DNA of 64,000 bases, taken from contig CM030937.1 in the NCBI GenBank assembly GCA_018136815.1, positions 294,606-358,605 on the forward strand, written 5' to 3'. This DNA is from Isochrysis galbana (taxonomy: Eukaryota; Haptophyta; Isochrysidales; Isochrysidaceae). The notes below the pieces were generated by a model that saw only the letters and a list, made by a program, of their open reading frames with translations, was not told where the DNA came from and ran no database searches. Position numbers and translations under genes: made by a program. Shown here in pieces: positions 10,120-25,150 of the stretch. The first letter of the stretch is position 1. Each line of letters starts with the position of its first letter.

Positions 10120-12047
10120 GCGGGATGGGATGAGCTCAGCGATCACTCGCACCTCGGTGTCCGACATCCAGCTTCAGGGTATGCCCAACATTGGATTCGC
10201 TTACCAATTGCGCATGTCGCGCAAGAAAGGGATGGCGCACGCTCGGCCCACCTCGCTGCGGCGTGAATGCCTTTTGCTATGTGGGCAGATGCCCACATCA
10301 GTCAGGTATTCAGTGCTCAACAGATGGACATCTCGAGTAGCCCGTGATCCAATTTGATCTTTCTCATGAAAGTACTGGTCTTGCTTGTGCTATTCATCAC
10401 TACCTAAATCCAAGCAGCGCTTGATACGAGCGCCTGCTCAGCTCTTCCTAGACACGGGTCGGATGAGTTTCACACTTCGTGACGTTCTCTCGACGCTGCA
10501 CACGTGCGAGTGCGACGAAGAGCGTGTGGGAGTGTGTACAAAAGTGTCGTGTGTCGCCAGTGTGCAGTGTGCATCCACATAACTACTTTATCACTAGCAA
10601 CCAGATCAGCTATTGTCATGCCCTATGTTGTATGCATACAGCATACATTGTGTGGCTCGTTCCTCTTTGCAGTTCGGCTCAAACTATTTTTATAAACATC
10701 TTCATATTCGGGGCCTACCACCTAGGGATTGGGCACGGCACCCGCTACCTTCTTTGGCAAGCCGCTACTACTCGCGCCCCGGCCCCGGCATTTTTATCAG
10801 GCCAAAGCGTCACAAGTCACAGAAGCCTGATGTCAATAGCAGCGGCTTGATGAAAAATCCAAAGCGTCAGAAGCCTTCACAGCATACATACCTTCTCTGC
10901 TAGGGTGCGGGGTGAGCATCTCAGCAGTTTTTTTTCAAGCCGCTGCTTCTGCGCGCACTCGCGCGGGTGGCCGCGCAACGCCTGCCGCGCATCTCTCCCC
11001 AGCTAGCATACATAAGAGTCTGCCAGCGCCTTAGCGCGTCCTCGGCAGCACACAAACCTTCTTGCGCGCTCGGGCACGCGACCGCAGGCTGTGCGCTCGT
11101 GGGCGCCATGAGATGGGAAGGCAGGGGTTGAGGTTGATGGTGCCCATCAGGCGCCCCATACATACATACGCCCCACTAGACATCAGAGTTGTTCCTTTGG
11201 TCCCGCAGCAAGGGCCTCTCCAGCGGCTTCTTTCACAAGGCGGCCTCCATCGCAATCGCACGCCGCCTCACTCATGCCGCGCGCCGCCTCATGCCGCGCG
11301 CCGCTCGCGCGGGGGGGTGATGCAAAACCTTTTCTGCCGGGCTCGCCTCGCGCGCGCGGGGTGGGGTGGGGGTGGGGGGGAGACTTCCCTCCGCGGGGAG
11401 AGGTGGATGAGTCTAGTCCTGACGGCTGTACCACTGAATATGAGGTCGGCGGTATTTTTACTCTTCATAATCGGGGGGGGGGGGGGGGGGGGCAGCTGCC
11501 GCCTCGCCAGTGGGGGGGAACATTGCGTGTGATACGCGCTACTACCTGTAGGGGCCCTTTTGCGCAGTAACATGTCGGCGTGCTTGCGCTAGGTGTTTTG
11601 CAACGGGTGATACAATCTTCACAAGCACACGGCTATACAAAAGATCGAGACCAATCGATAGTCCGTTTTAGGGGACACAGACGCAAGAGTGAGGGCCACG
11701 AAGGCCCACTGAGCCCGCCCTCGAGCTCGCCTAAAGCTGGTCTGCTTAAGTACCAACACCGCATCCTTCACACAACATTATCTGAATGTTCGGCTGCAAT
11801 CGTTGGGCCGCTAGCGAGGGCCCGGCACCACGGCTCCATTCCTCGGGAGCTGGGGGCAGGGGACGAACGAGAAAAAGGTATACGAGCTTGATGCAGCACG
11901 ACGCTGCCACCCTATCGTCGCGATGTCTGTTTACAGCACATGCAGCAGGCACTGTTGGCCACTTGCAGGCAAATTTCAATGATTTGTTTGGACATGTCGT
12001 TGGTATTTCAACCTCTTGACCGCGCTTCCCTTACGCACAAAAACGCA
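10120..12047. other. Intergenic region between convergent AlaRS and DHFR-TS
   Basis: No supported gene. Both neighbours end here, so it must hold both 3' UTRs and terminators. Around 10800-10870 short repeats of AAGCGTCA occur. 11310-11400 is G-rich and a run of 20 G lies at 11473-11492, a plausible quadruplex former. Open frames across this stretch lack codon bias or family similarity. Confidence 0.6.
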
Positions 12048-14649
<2,602 letters not shown>

Positions 14650-14797
14650 CGCAGAGAGGGCAAGGGAGAGGGAGAGGAAAGGGGAGATGGAGAAACTGGA
14701 GGGAGGGAGCGAGCGAGGGAGGGAGGAAGGGACGGAGGGAGAGAGGGAGGAAGGGAGGGAGGGAGGCAGGCAGGCAGGGAGAGACGGAGGGAGGGAG

Positions 14798-14832
<35 letters not shown>

Positions 14833-14838
14833 GAGAGA

Positions 14839-14880
<42 letters not shown>

Positions 14881-15324
14881 GAGGGCGCTCGCGGCAGCCC
14901 AACCGTCTCTTTTCGCGCGGACGATTTGGCGCCTCGCGGGCTTGCCCTCCCCCCCCCCCCCCGCCACGCGCGGAGTTTTATTGTTGTCCTGCCTCCCCTC
15001 TCCCTTCCCTCCTCTAATTTGTACCCGCCGGTTGGCCTCCCGCGAACAAAAAAATATTGAAAGTGTAGGCATAGGACGAGAAATAAACTTCTAAAGTAGA
15101 GAGAGAGGAGAGAGAGAGAGAGAGAGAGCGAGGGCTACCTGACTTCCCCTTCTTCCTGCTCGCCGCCCTCCGCCGCCCGCAGCCCACCTGCCCTTTGTCC
15201 CTCCCCAAACCCCTTCTCCCCTCCCACGCCCGCCCTGCTCTCCCCGCCGGCTCACAGTCGCCCTTCATCGCTTCCCTGTGCTCTCCCTCCCTCCCTCCCT
15301 CCCTCCCTCCCTCCCTCCCTCCCT

Positions 15325-15385
<61 letters not shown>

Positions 15386-15431
15386 TCTTCTTCTCTCTCT
15401 CCCTCCTCCCCCCCTCTCCCCCTCCCCCTGA
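14650..15431. promoter_or_regulatory. Divergent promoter region with mirrored pyrimidine leaders (DHFR-TS / coiled-coil gene)
   Basis: Holds the 5' flanks of two diverging genes. On the plus strand 14690-14876 is GGGA repeats, a run of about 31 G (14801-14831), then GA repeats. 15284-15381 is CCCT repeats followed by CT repeats. Each start codon is thus preceded, on its own coding strand, by CCCT/CT-rich sequence. No TATA box is convincing. Regulatory function is inferred from position only. Confidence 0.55.
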
Positions 15432-18400
15432 ATGGCCTCGCGCTCGCTGCGTGGTCCGTGGGCGGTGCTCACCTCTCTTGGTCCACCGCTCGATGAGACG
15501 CCGCTCAGCCCGTTGAAACTTGAGCCCGATACCGATCCCGCCCCGACCACCTTGCCCGAGCATCCGCCGGCCCACCGCCATGAGTGGCAGAGCGAAGGAG
15601 CAGCAGCGCAGCGGCTGGTCGCAGTGGCCAACCAGACCGCCGTGACGCTTACGCGACGCGCCGAGGAGTCGAGCTCGGAGACGGCACGCTGGCGGGCGCG
15701 CGAGTCACTCTACCGCGCGGAACACACCAAGCTCTTAGAGGAAGGCAGGTTGCTCCGCGCTTCGCTTGAAGAGAGTGAGGTGCAGTGCCGCCGTGCCAAG
15801 GACGAGGCGCAGTCCGCGCAGGCTGCCCTGGAGGGGGAGCGGGAGGTCATTGCTGCATTGCGCGAGAGGCTCGCCAAGACCTTGCGCGAGACTGAGGTGG
15901 CTGCCACAGCGCTCGCAGGAGAAGAGACTGCACTCGCATCGCAGCGCGCGGAGCGCGATGCGCTGCGCGAGGCGGTTGAGCGTGAGGAGCAGGAGCGCAA
16001 ATCACTGGCTGAGTCCATCTCGGGCATGGAGGCACGGCGTCGCGAACAATGGGACGAGATTGTTGCACTCGGCGACTCCTCGGAGCGACTTCGCATGGAG
16101 GCCGACGGCTTGCGTCGACGGCTGGCGGAGGAGCAGCAGCAGGCACGCGCGTCAGCCGCACAGGCTGAGGAGACGCGCCGCGCTCTAGATCAGGCGGCAA
16201 AGGAGGTACACGTGCTAGACGCCACGCTCGCCAGTCTGCAGCTGAAAGTGGAGGAGGAGAGTGGTGCGGCGCAAGTCCTCAAGGCGGAGCTCGAACATGA
16301 GAAGCAGCACGTAGCGGAGATGAGAGCAGCGGTGAGCGCCGACCGTGAGCGCCTGATGCGTGCCGAGGCCGAACGCCGATCGCTCTCTGCTGCAATCGAG
16401 ATGGCCAGGGAAGCACGCGCCTCGCGGAAGGCAGCATGCGCCACATCAGGCTATGGGACTGCGCCTACTCCGGCCTCTGCCTCCTCCGCAGCTGTGTCAG
16501 CGCACGCCGATGCTGCTGCGTTGAGTGAGCTTCTCAAGGAGCTAGCGCAGCGTAGGCAGCAACTATCATCAGATGTAGCGGATATTTCGCCCCATGCCAG
16601 GATCGCCGCTGCCGCTGTCGGAGCCGCGTGCACCTGCGCGCAAGACGTGCGTTTCACCGCAGGCCAGGCTCCATGGGTCCACGGAGATGTACAGAGCAGG
16701 CAGCTAGAGGAGATGATGCGCTCGGCACATGAGCAGATGCGGGCACTGATCACCATCATCAATCGCGCGACCACCGCAGTCAATGTGCACAAGGCGGCAG
16801 CGCGGCAATTGCAGGTGCACGCCTCTTCATGGAGCTCGGGAAGATTGCGCATTCGCCGCGTTGCGGGGAGAGTGCGCATCTGCGTGTCGTGCAGATAGTG
16901 CACACTCACACAAAACTTACCCACCACATCCACAGGCTCGCCTCGCGTCGTTTGTAAGCAACGAATGTGATGACACCACAAGGGATCGCCGCTTGTGTCC
17001 AGAACAGGTCACGCAGGCCTCGCTTGCGAGTTCGGCAGCAGCCGGTGTGCGGGCGCCAATCGCACTGGCTTCTTGCCTTCCAAGCGAACATCGCCCCGAT
17101 GCGTCGGCGGCGGCTGGTAACGTCAACAACGCGTTTCCAATGGCCTTTGCTCCAGCAATATCAGGTGCAATGCCATCAGTGCTGCCACAATCAACCACCT
17201 CGCTGCCTTCGGAATCTGTGCGGGCAGAGCAGAGGAGAGAGACGATAGATCAGCTGATGCAGGCACCATTGAACGGGCATGGAAGCAGGCCTACTGCTCG
17301 TTGGGTCGAGTACTCCGCCAATTCTTCGGGCAAAGGCCTAAGCGTTGGCGCAGAACCAATGCGCTCGGCTGCTCCCTCCCTAGAGCCACGTCCTAAATTG
17401 GCTCGGAACGAGCAGCTGCAGCGATCGAAACACAGTGCGTCCGTGACACCATCTACTCAACGGGGTGTAAGCCAGCCACAACAGGAGCAACTTGCTAGCA
17501 CCAGGTCACACTCCGATGTACTAGTGGTGCCCTCGCCTCCACGGCCGCCGTCCCCTTTGCTAGCCATCGTGGAGCGTCAGCGAAGGAATCACGAACGTGT
17601 GTCTCAACTTGAGGGTGGCCATCTCGAAGGGGGAGGGCAAGTTGATTTCACATGGACGCAACCTATAACCGAGGAGGCCAACGCGCAGTCAGTGCGCGCA
17701 TCGCACGAACAATGCAACAACATCGTGCCGGAATCCCGGCACTCACTTGATCAGCCGCACCAGGAGTCTTCCCATGCGTCCTGGGCTTCAACCCATCACG
17801 CAATGCGGCCGCGTGATGGCCGACAGGCTCAAGCTCCGGCCCACTCGGGCGTGCACCATCTTGGACGCGAAGAAGCAGTACAACAAGAGCAAACGATCCC
17901 CCCGCGGACATCGCTGCGCCAACCAGCTTCCACTGGAGCCCACACACAGGCCGTGGTAACGCAACCACTTAAATGTGCCATCTCCGATTTGGTGCTAACG
18001 ACCTCCTCGAAATACGCGACTGCAGTTGGCTTGGAGTTGTCACGCGCACCCAATAACACTGGTGCCAATCTCGCCGCCTCGGAACACATGGCTCCGCATG
18101 AAGGCGATCGTGTCTACGTCGATGGTTCAAAACCAAGAGAGTGGGTCTTCCTAGAGCAGGAGAATGCAGCTCTCCCGCTCTCATCCATTGCTCCATTGGA
18201 TTCACCTGCATCTCCGCCGAAGCCGGAGCCCAAGGCGCGATTGCGACGGTTGTTGCTCCAACAAGAACGGCATGCAATAGTGGCAGGACTCTCGGACTCG
18301 GAGCCCTTCGAGGGCATTGGAGCTCACAGCATTGGGCAGCTTGCCATTGCCAATCCAAAGGGCGAGGCTCTGCCGCGCAATGCCGCAACGACAGGAGTTC

Positions 18401-18768
18401 TCGGCTCGGGGGCTCAGGATCTTACCCGATCGCCCCGCAAGGGATGGACCGTTGCTTCCGTTGTGGTCGCATCTGAGGAGTGCGCCACCCGAGTGGACAC
18501 TACGCACCAAACTGCTCATTCCAGCGAGCCGTCTCAACATGCCAATGCAGCCTCCGGTCACCGGGAGTACTCCGTGAGTACTTCGTCTGCCCCCTTGGCT
18601 AAAGCCGTACCACACTTTACACACACAGCGCGCGGCACCGGCCGCCCCCCCCTCACGGATATAATATCTCGCATCAACATGCTGAGCCCCGTCAAAGAGA
18701 GCCCATGCCTGTCACATTTCTCTTGTGACGAGGAGGAGGTAGCTGAGACTCCAAACCGGGCCCCATAA
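15432..18768 (+). CDS. Coiled-coil protein with long disordered C-terminal half, function unknown
   Basis: Two exons, 15432-16814 and 16936-18768, joined in phase 0 by a 121-nt GT-AG intron (donor GTGCAC, acceptor CCACAG), giving 1,071 residues. The first ATG after the CT tract was taken as start. Residues about 50-350 are an almost unbroken Glu/Arg/Ala heptad coiled coil; 370-460 continues helical with several His and Cys. The second exon (about 610 residues) is Ser/Pro/Gln/His-rich and probably disordered, ending with RPPLTDIISRINMLSPVKE. Such architecture fits a cytoskeletal, centrosomal or ciliary scaffold, but I do not recognise the family. The splice join is supported by the continuous low-complexity style and correct sites only. 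Confidence 0.75.
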
Positions 18769-19261
18769 CTGCAACGTAAATACCTGGGCAGCTTGGAGCT
18801 CAATCACGCATGTGCAACCGCAGCATGGGCATGGGGTGCGTGCCAGCAACAAGGTTGAGTGTGCAGCCTACCGAGGCGGCCAAGGCTTTAGTTGAGGGAG
18901 TAAATAACCGCATGCCGTCATGCCCAATGGCATATCGCGCATTAGCCGCAACATCTATGTCGTAGTTTCCACTGCTACTAGTACTAGATACTAGACTCTG
19001 ATGTTCGATATCCTTTGCATGTATCTTTTTAAGGAGGGCCGTGGTGGGTGGGCGCTCGGCTGCGGGCTGGCCTGGTGGTGGTGGTGTTTTCTTTCTTACC
19101 TTTTTGTCTCGGATTTTCATCCCCGGGGGGCTCGCGTCTCCTGTCCCCTGCTCTAAATCTGTATTCTCTCTCTCTCTGTCTACGCGTGCGGCACGTCGCC
19201 AACGCCAACGCGCGCCATGGCCCTCTGCTCAAAGGGGTCTTGAGGGTTTGTTGTCGTATGT

Positions 19262-19610
19262 CGTAGCGAGGCTCGTTTCCTCTGTGGGAACGAGTCGCGA
19301 AGGCGCACCGGCGGCTAGGGCGGCGCATGATTCACCCAGGAAGACCCAGACGGCGGGCTCATCGGTCATCGGGAGAGCGGGGAATGCCGGAATGCCAAGA
19401 TGCCAAGATCGGGCACTTGGAATTGACGGGAGAGGGCATGGAACGCGGAACAGAGAGAGCGGAAGGCGCGAGAAAGGCTACGGCGAGCGGCTGTCGCTTG
19501 CCGCTTGCTAGCTAGGGGCTTGTAGGGACTCGTAGACTCGAAAGGATCACTCAGGGAACTCGGGGCTTAGGGGACTTCGGGGACTGCGCGTCACCAGCGA
19601 AGGTCACGAC
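19262..19610 (+). repeat. Dispersed repeat family B, copy 1
   Basis: Shares, in the same order, many blocks with 55345-55770: GAGGCTCGTTTCC, GCGCACCGGCGGCTAG, GGCTCATCGG, GAATTGACGG, GGACTCGTAGACTCGAAAGG and CTCGGGGCTT. Similarity covers about 350 bases with small indels, so the two are copies of one element. Class unknown; no open frame is conserved. Confidence 0.7.
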
Positions 19611-19785
19611 AGGTTAATGAAGGTGAAGAACAAGAACAAGAACACACAGAATCACGACATTGCGCCGTCGCCTGCCCGGTGCCCGGTAGACGTAGGAGGA
19701 AGGGGAGAACGGATCGCAGCGTTGAGGGGGGGTACCGGACCATCTCTAGTACTAGAAAGAATACTTACGTTAGGCCGTTAGCGTT

Positions 19786-19870
19786 AGGCCCGACGTAATG
19801 CACGTGGGCCTCAACCCCGGATACCGAGTAAAAGAATGAAGGGTTGAAGCGGTACTTTAAGGGGGTGAGG
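19786..19870 (+). repeat. Dispersed repeat family C, copy 1
   Basis: AGCGTTAGGCCC followed by CACGTGGGCC and an AAAAGAATG..GGGTTGAAGCGG stretch matches 29210-29290 in order and spacing. About 70-80 bases are similar; nature unknown. Confidence 0.55.
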
Positions 19871-20120
19871 CAAGGGGAGCGGCGGCGTCAGAACGCATTA
19901 CCTTGTGAGTGCGATGTTCCCTGGTGTAACTAGCAGTGCAATAGCTTGAATCTGTAGAAGTTTTGTTTTGTTTTAAAATTAAAGATATGGTAGATATCCA
20001 CTATTTCACTTGCCTGCGGACGCTCGGACGGGCCGTCGGCGCCGCTCGCTCGTCTCTCTCTCGTCTGCCCCCAGCTTATCTTCCTCCTCGGTGCACGCAC
20101 GCAGGAGCTGGAGGCTCGTG

Positions 20121-22415
20121 ATGGCTCTCACTCTCCTCACGATCTCCCTCGCCGGCGTATCCGCCTTCGTGGCTGGAGGGCGCAGCGGCCCCTTCCCTCT
20201 TCGGCAGCAAGTCAGCCTTCCCGGACTCGGCAGCACAGCACCATACACCTTCTTCTCAGGCTTTATCCCGGCGGGAACACCGCCCTCCGGCCGAGGAGAG
20301 ATGTACTTTCATTTCATCTGCGCGATGGCGCCAGAATGGCAGCAGATGCCCCTCACCATCTGGTACAACGGCGGTCCCGGCGCACCGTCCACCTTTGGGT
20401 TGTTCCAGGTGCAATCGTTCAGAGTGGCTGGGAGATGAGACGCTTTCACTGCGCAACGTGCTCAGCTTGTGCCATTGCCTGAGGGCTAAGATGTTCGGCG
20501 TTCGTGCATATAGTCTATCGTCACTTTCGCCAATCACCAACGCCACCGGTCCCAACAGGAATTTGGCCCATTCCTTCTCAATGAGGACTCCATGCGTACG
20601 GAGGATTTCCTGCAGAGTGGTATACCCACACCCATGTTCAACCGCTGGACCTGGGCCAACGTCACATCGCTCTGCGAAATCGATTCGCCTCCACCCATGG
20701 GGGCCTCGTTCTGCACCATGGGCAATGGCACAGCCGGCTCGACAGGGGGACCGGCCGGTGACCCATACTCATGCGGTCCGTGGACGGATTCAAGCGTTGC
20801 TGAGGCCAACCACAAGGCGCACAAATCATTCTTCACACAGGTTTTCCCCGAGTATGAGGTCTCGCAACAGCCGGTCTCTCTCTTTGGCGAGTCTTACGCA
20901 GGTGATGTGCCGCGTCCCGTGTTGAACGATCCTTGTGGTCATTGTATTATGTACTGAAGGGAGGCGGCAACCCTCTTTGCCTCTCACAGACAGCCATTAG
21001 CCGCGTACCGTCGCAGGTGTCTACGTGCCCTTGTTTGTGGACGCTTGGCTCAACGATCCCGTGGTTGGTGTAAAGGGCAAGCCCATAAACTTCGTTGGGT
21101 TTGGAGTTGGGAATGGCTTTCCCGCGTGCATACCTCGCGCTGGAATGAAAACTGACTGGTGTGTCAACTTGAACAATGTTGGCTTCTTTAAGTACCCAAA
21201 CGTGCGCTCCGCCCAAATGATCTGCACAGGGGCCGCCACAGACTGTCGGGCCACTCCCTTCGAGTCTGCCCATGTGCAAAGTCCGCGATGACTTGCTTCG
21301 CTACGGCCGTGTCATCTCTTTCCTTCTCTGGATGCCAGGCGCTCGCGGGTCCACACTGGGATGTCGAGTTCTTCCATGGCCACTCGCAAATCAGTGAATC
21401 TCTCTACCGTGAGATCAAGAGCACGTGCTCCAGTGACGAGCTGCTTGGGATAATGATGCCTCTATCCAGTCCTTGCGAGCAGCTCATCAACGAGAAGATG
21501 ACGCATGAGGTGAGCCTGCCTCGATCCTCACATGGTTTGTGAGTGGCTCATGTAAACCGCTAGATTTGCTTTGGGGTGTGCTATCACAAGTGCACATATG
21601 CTGGCCTCCCACACCACTTCTCACCGGAGGAATGCTGAGTCCGTCTGCTTTCGACTTCGCAGGTTGGATTCTTCTGGGCGTACAATCTATTTGAGGCGTG
21701 CCCTGAACAGGTTCCGCCGAGCAAGATACGCGGTGGTGACGCTGGCGATCGTTCGACGGAGAGGAGGTGGCGCGCTGTTGATACCTCCTGGGGTCGTCTT
21801 CTGCGCAACATCCGCGCCATCGATCGATTCGGTGATGGTGACACGGGGCTGGGCCCGGCGTGCTTGGGCGCGGCGCATGACAGATATTTGGGGCTCAACG
21901 TTACCATGGAAGCGCTGGGAATCCCCCTGTCCAACAACTTCATTGTATTGGACAATGGCATCGGTTTCAACTATACCACGAACGCCGCCTTCGTGGGCCA
22001 CGTCTATAGAAAGGCCATCGAGCAGGGCAAGAGGGTACTCGTGTACGAAACTGACATGGACGCCTCCGGCCTGTCCACAGCACCCATTGAAGACATCTGG
22101 GTGCCCTTCTTCGCTAACGACACGGCAGGCCGTTGGACCCCCGTGGGCCGACTCGGTGTGGCAGGCCAAGCGTGGGCGCCTTTGGGGCTCACAATGACGG
22201 ATCCATGGCGGCCATGGGGTGTGATGCCAACGGGGCGCAAGGTCCAGGGAGGATTTGTGATTGAGTGGGAGCATGGGCGAGTCACGTTTGCGTCCATTCG
22301 CGGGGCGGGACATCTTGCACCATACTATCGGCCGGCGGCCGCTTTCACGTTGATGCGTGCCTTCCAAGCTGGAACGAGCCTCCCAGCACCAATCACCTTG
22401 CACTCTAAAGTTTGA
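20121..22415 (+). CDS. Serine carboxypeptidase (peptidase family S10), secreted or lysosomal
   Basis: Removes C-terminal residues from peptides in vacuole, lysosome or outside the cell. Five exons: 20121-20408, 20559-20901, 21017-21201, 21339-21509, 21663-22415; 579 residues. The start ATG opens a signal peptide (MALTLLTISLAGVSAFVAG). Family marks: IWYNGGPGAPSTFGLFQ (oxyanion region), FGESYAGVYVP with the catalytic Ser (its Gly codon is split by an intron), VLVYETDMD with the catalytic Asp, PWRPWG, and IRGAGHLAP with the catalytic His. Introns of 150, 115, 137 and 153 nt have GT-AG ends, three of four donors starting GTG. The exon 3/4 join (YPN to ALAGPHWDVEFFHGH) is the least certain. Several NxT/NxS sequons fit a secreted glycoprotein. 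Confidence 0.92.
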
Positions 22416-22750
22416 AAGTTATATTATGCTTTGGCAATGCCACTGCCACTGCGGCAGGTGAGCAGATAAGAGTGTGTCTCCCACAGGTTGCGTAGTAAAA
22501 AAAAACATTCTTGAAGGTGCCCGCTACGCAGCTACTGACTCACACCCCTCCGGTATCGCACTCGCCATCGCCCAAACCCCACACTCTCACCCCCGCTCCC
22601 GCTACCCGCCCTACGGGGGGTGAGCCCGCGTGCACTACGACGGGCCTGGCGGGTGGGTGGCGGGCTGGGGCAGGCCTCCTGTCAGCTATTCCGTAGACAA
22701 ACGCAAACGCGCGCGTCGCTTACCTTATTTTGTCTTGTTCTTTTGTGGCC

Positions 22751-23675
22751 CCCGGCCAAGGCTAGGAGCTAGGAATCAGTTAAACCAGTTAACTATATTA
22801 ATCACTATTAATCGGCAGTTTCAAAACCCCCTTTGATTAATCATCAAGTTTCTCGAAACTCAAACCCTAGTTAACGAGTTAATCACCAAGTTTTGAGCGC
22901 CCATTCAGTGTGTTGCGGGTAAATGGGGTTGCTCATTGCGCTCATTTCCCTTTGTACATTTCCCCCGCCGTTAGGTCTTCCCGCGTGGCTCCCTCCCCGT
23001 CGCCACGCCTCGATGCCCCCTCCCCGCATCCCCGCATTGCGTTTTCTCCCGCCATTAGGATTCTCCGCGTGACTCCCTCTTTGTTATCACGCTCCGACGC
23101 CCCCTCCCTGCATCGCCCGTTAGGTTCGTCTCCCCTCCCCCTCCCCGCGGGGGTCTCCCCTCCTCTCTCCCCTCCCCGTCCAGAACGCTTGCCGCCTATC
23201 TTTTCTTGCCGCCTACTGCGGCCCGCTTTTCCTATATTCATATATTCATATATATAGCTAGAACTGACGAAATGAGATGTATTTGTTCTCTACTCGTACT
23301 CTATTTAGTACATATATACAAGGCATACGTTCTATACTGTTCACTGTTCTACTAATAACTAGTTCTACGGAGAGCGGAGGCTATAAGAGGTGATACATGG
23401 GGCGAGGTTGTTGATGAGGTTGCGAGGCTTGACGGCGAAGGGCACGAGGCCCAGAGGACTATGGTAGACTACAAGTACGTACGTACATATCGATTAATAG
23501 GGTGTTAATCACCCTATTAATCAGGGGCTTTAAAACTCCGATGGCAACCAGTTCATAAGCAGTTAATAGGCAGTTTCAAAACCCCTCCGATTAATCATCG
23601 GCAGTTTTGAAACTACTAATCAGCAGTTTTGAAAACTACCCTATTAATCGCGATTCCTAGCCTTGCCCCCGACGA
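22751..23675. mobile_element. Candidate MITE-like element with terminal inverted repeats
   Basis: The left edge reads CAAGGCTAGG then GCTAGGAATC (22757-22777); the right edge carries the inverse GATTCCTAGCCTTG (23652-23665). Just inside both ends lie AT-rich subterminal repeats: GGCAGTTTCAAAACCCC plus GATTAATCATC at 22813-22850 and again at 23568-23600, with further GCAGTTTTGAAA units to 23630. No coding frame is present, so it would be non-autonomous. Target-site duplication is not clear to me. Confidence 0.5.
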
Positions 23676-23812
23676 GTACGACGACGACACCCCGTAGCAC
23701 ATTCAATATAGGCAAGTCACTCAACGGAACAAAAGGGAGGCGAGAACATACTGTTGGGGACAGGTGCACCCCGCTTAGCTCGGAGCCCCAAACGACAAAC
23801 GACCCGGGCCCC

Positions 23813-23937
23813 TAAGTAGAGCACGAGGGGAGTTGCCGCAAGGCAGGGAGGCGAGGGAGGGGGGAGAGAAAGGGCGTGGCTTCGTGAGTGTCTTCCAGCT
23901 TCCAGTGCCACGTGCGAGGCGAGAATATTAAAAGCCC
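23813..23937 (+). repeat. Dispersed repeat family D, copy 1
   Basis: Begins AAGTAGAGCACGAGGGGA, runs through GCCGCAAGGCAGG and GGGCGTGGCT, and ends GCGAGAATATTAAAAG. The same blocks in the same order recur at 54430-54543. The ending ATTAA(A/G)AAG might be a TATA-like or transcript-start element. Confidence 0.65.
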
Positions 23938-24399
23938 GACTCTTGAGTCGTTTATGTCTCCCAGCCACCGACACACCAATCGCAGTCCGCGAACAACACC
24001 ACGCGAGGGGGAATATGGAGTTGCCGAACCGACGAGGGGTGGGAGGCACGGGGCGTGCTAAGTAAATATAGCACGCATCCAAAAACATCCCTCCCCCCGT
24101 CCGCAACACTTCCCCCACTGCGAGAACCCGAAGGGCGGATCGCGCAGCGCAGATGGCGGGTGGCGGATGGGAAGAGAAAGGGACGGATCGAGCGGATAAT
24201 AACGACGGCGTCTACGCTGTAAAAGAACACTTCGTAGCGCGGCGTGAAGAGAGGCACGCGGGCGACGGCAGGAAGCAGGAAGCTGAAGCTGTTGTATTCT
24301 TGCCCATCTGAAGGCCATAGCCGTAGGCATGTATATTCGTGTGCTTTTGTGGCTGCATGGGAGGAGAGGGCGGCGGGGCCATGTCGACGTCGTGGTCGG

Positions 24400-24541
24400 C
24401 TGGTGCAGCGGCCTACCTGCGAACGCTTCGGCTCCGGCGGCGGCTTGGGTCGGCCCCTGTGGGGCGTGGTGATGGCGGGGGGCTGGAAGGTGGGAGCGGT
24501 CGGCGCGCGCTCCATCGCTAAAACTATAACGATAGTTTTCT
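24400..24541 (+). repeat. Dispersed repeat family A, copy 1 (terminal hairpin)
   Basis: Ends GGGAGCGGTCGGCGCGCGCTCCAT followed by a hairpin AAAACTAT...ATAGTTTT (24520-24539). Related copies occur at 45195-45340 (minus), 52080-52215 and 61540-61690. Confidence 0.6.
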
Positions 24542-25070
24542 CGGCCGACGGAAGGAAGTTTCGTCCAAAACATTCTCCGGACCTAGGACCCAGGATATTT
24601 TGTGGGGGGTAGGTAGGCTCTGTCAGTCTAGCTTCCAGACTCAGACGCACGCACGGCGTGCACCTGGCGAAATCTCGACGGCGTGCACGTCCAAACGAAG
24701 GTTCCATGCGCACGCACGGCGCCACCGCGCGGGGGCACGCGCGTCGGGAAACTTTATGTGCACGCCTTACGCATGTCGAAGTGATTGCAACTCATCATCA
24801 CCATCATCACCACGATTTGCCCGATATGAGATAATATCAGTAAATAATGGGGCGTATACTTAGACTCGTGTTTTATACTTGCCGACTCGGCCTAAGGCCC
24901 GCTGTTACAGTTAATTTAAATGGAATAAAAATAAAAGTCTGAAGTAGTCCTCTTTCGTCTTTCGACGGAACGCGACCTTAGGCCTTAGGGGTCTGGGTAG
25001 CCGAACTCATGAGTGCCCAACCCCTGCTAGAAGGCGGGGGCTGAGGTTGGTTGTACGGGCCCACCCAGGA

Positions 25071-25150
25071 GGGTGTCCGCGATGGAGGAGAGAGGCGCGA
25101 GGCCCCCAATGACCCCCAATTATAAAAGTAGGCTGTGCCCTGCACATCTT
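25071..25150 (+). repeat. LTR-like fragment related to the 47.36 kb LTR start
   Basis: GGGTGTCCGCGATGG, GCGCGAGGCCCC, TGACCCCCA and TTATAAAAGTAGG match 47357-47450 in order. TATAAAAG is a plausible LTR promoter box. It is a broken fossil fragment; its right end is unclear. Confidence 0.5.

Larger units (their letters stand above)
18769..20120. other. Repeat-bearing spacer before the carboxypeptidase
   Basis: No supported gene. Contains a copy of repeat family B (19262-19610) and of family C (19786-19870). TTTTGTTTTGTTTTAAAATTAAAG lies at 19960-19985 and is unusually AT-rich for the window. A start of the downstream carboxypeptidase at 20010 would be a TTG and is not accepted. Confidence 0.6.

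Noticed and set aside
23952-24725. 257-codon minus-strand frame
   Set aside because: It crosses repeat copies A and D and shows no recognisable domain.
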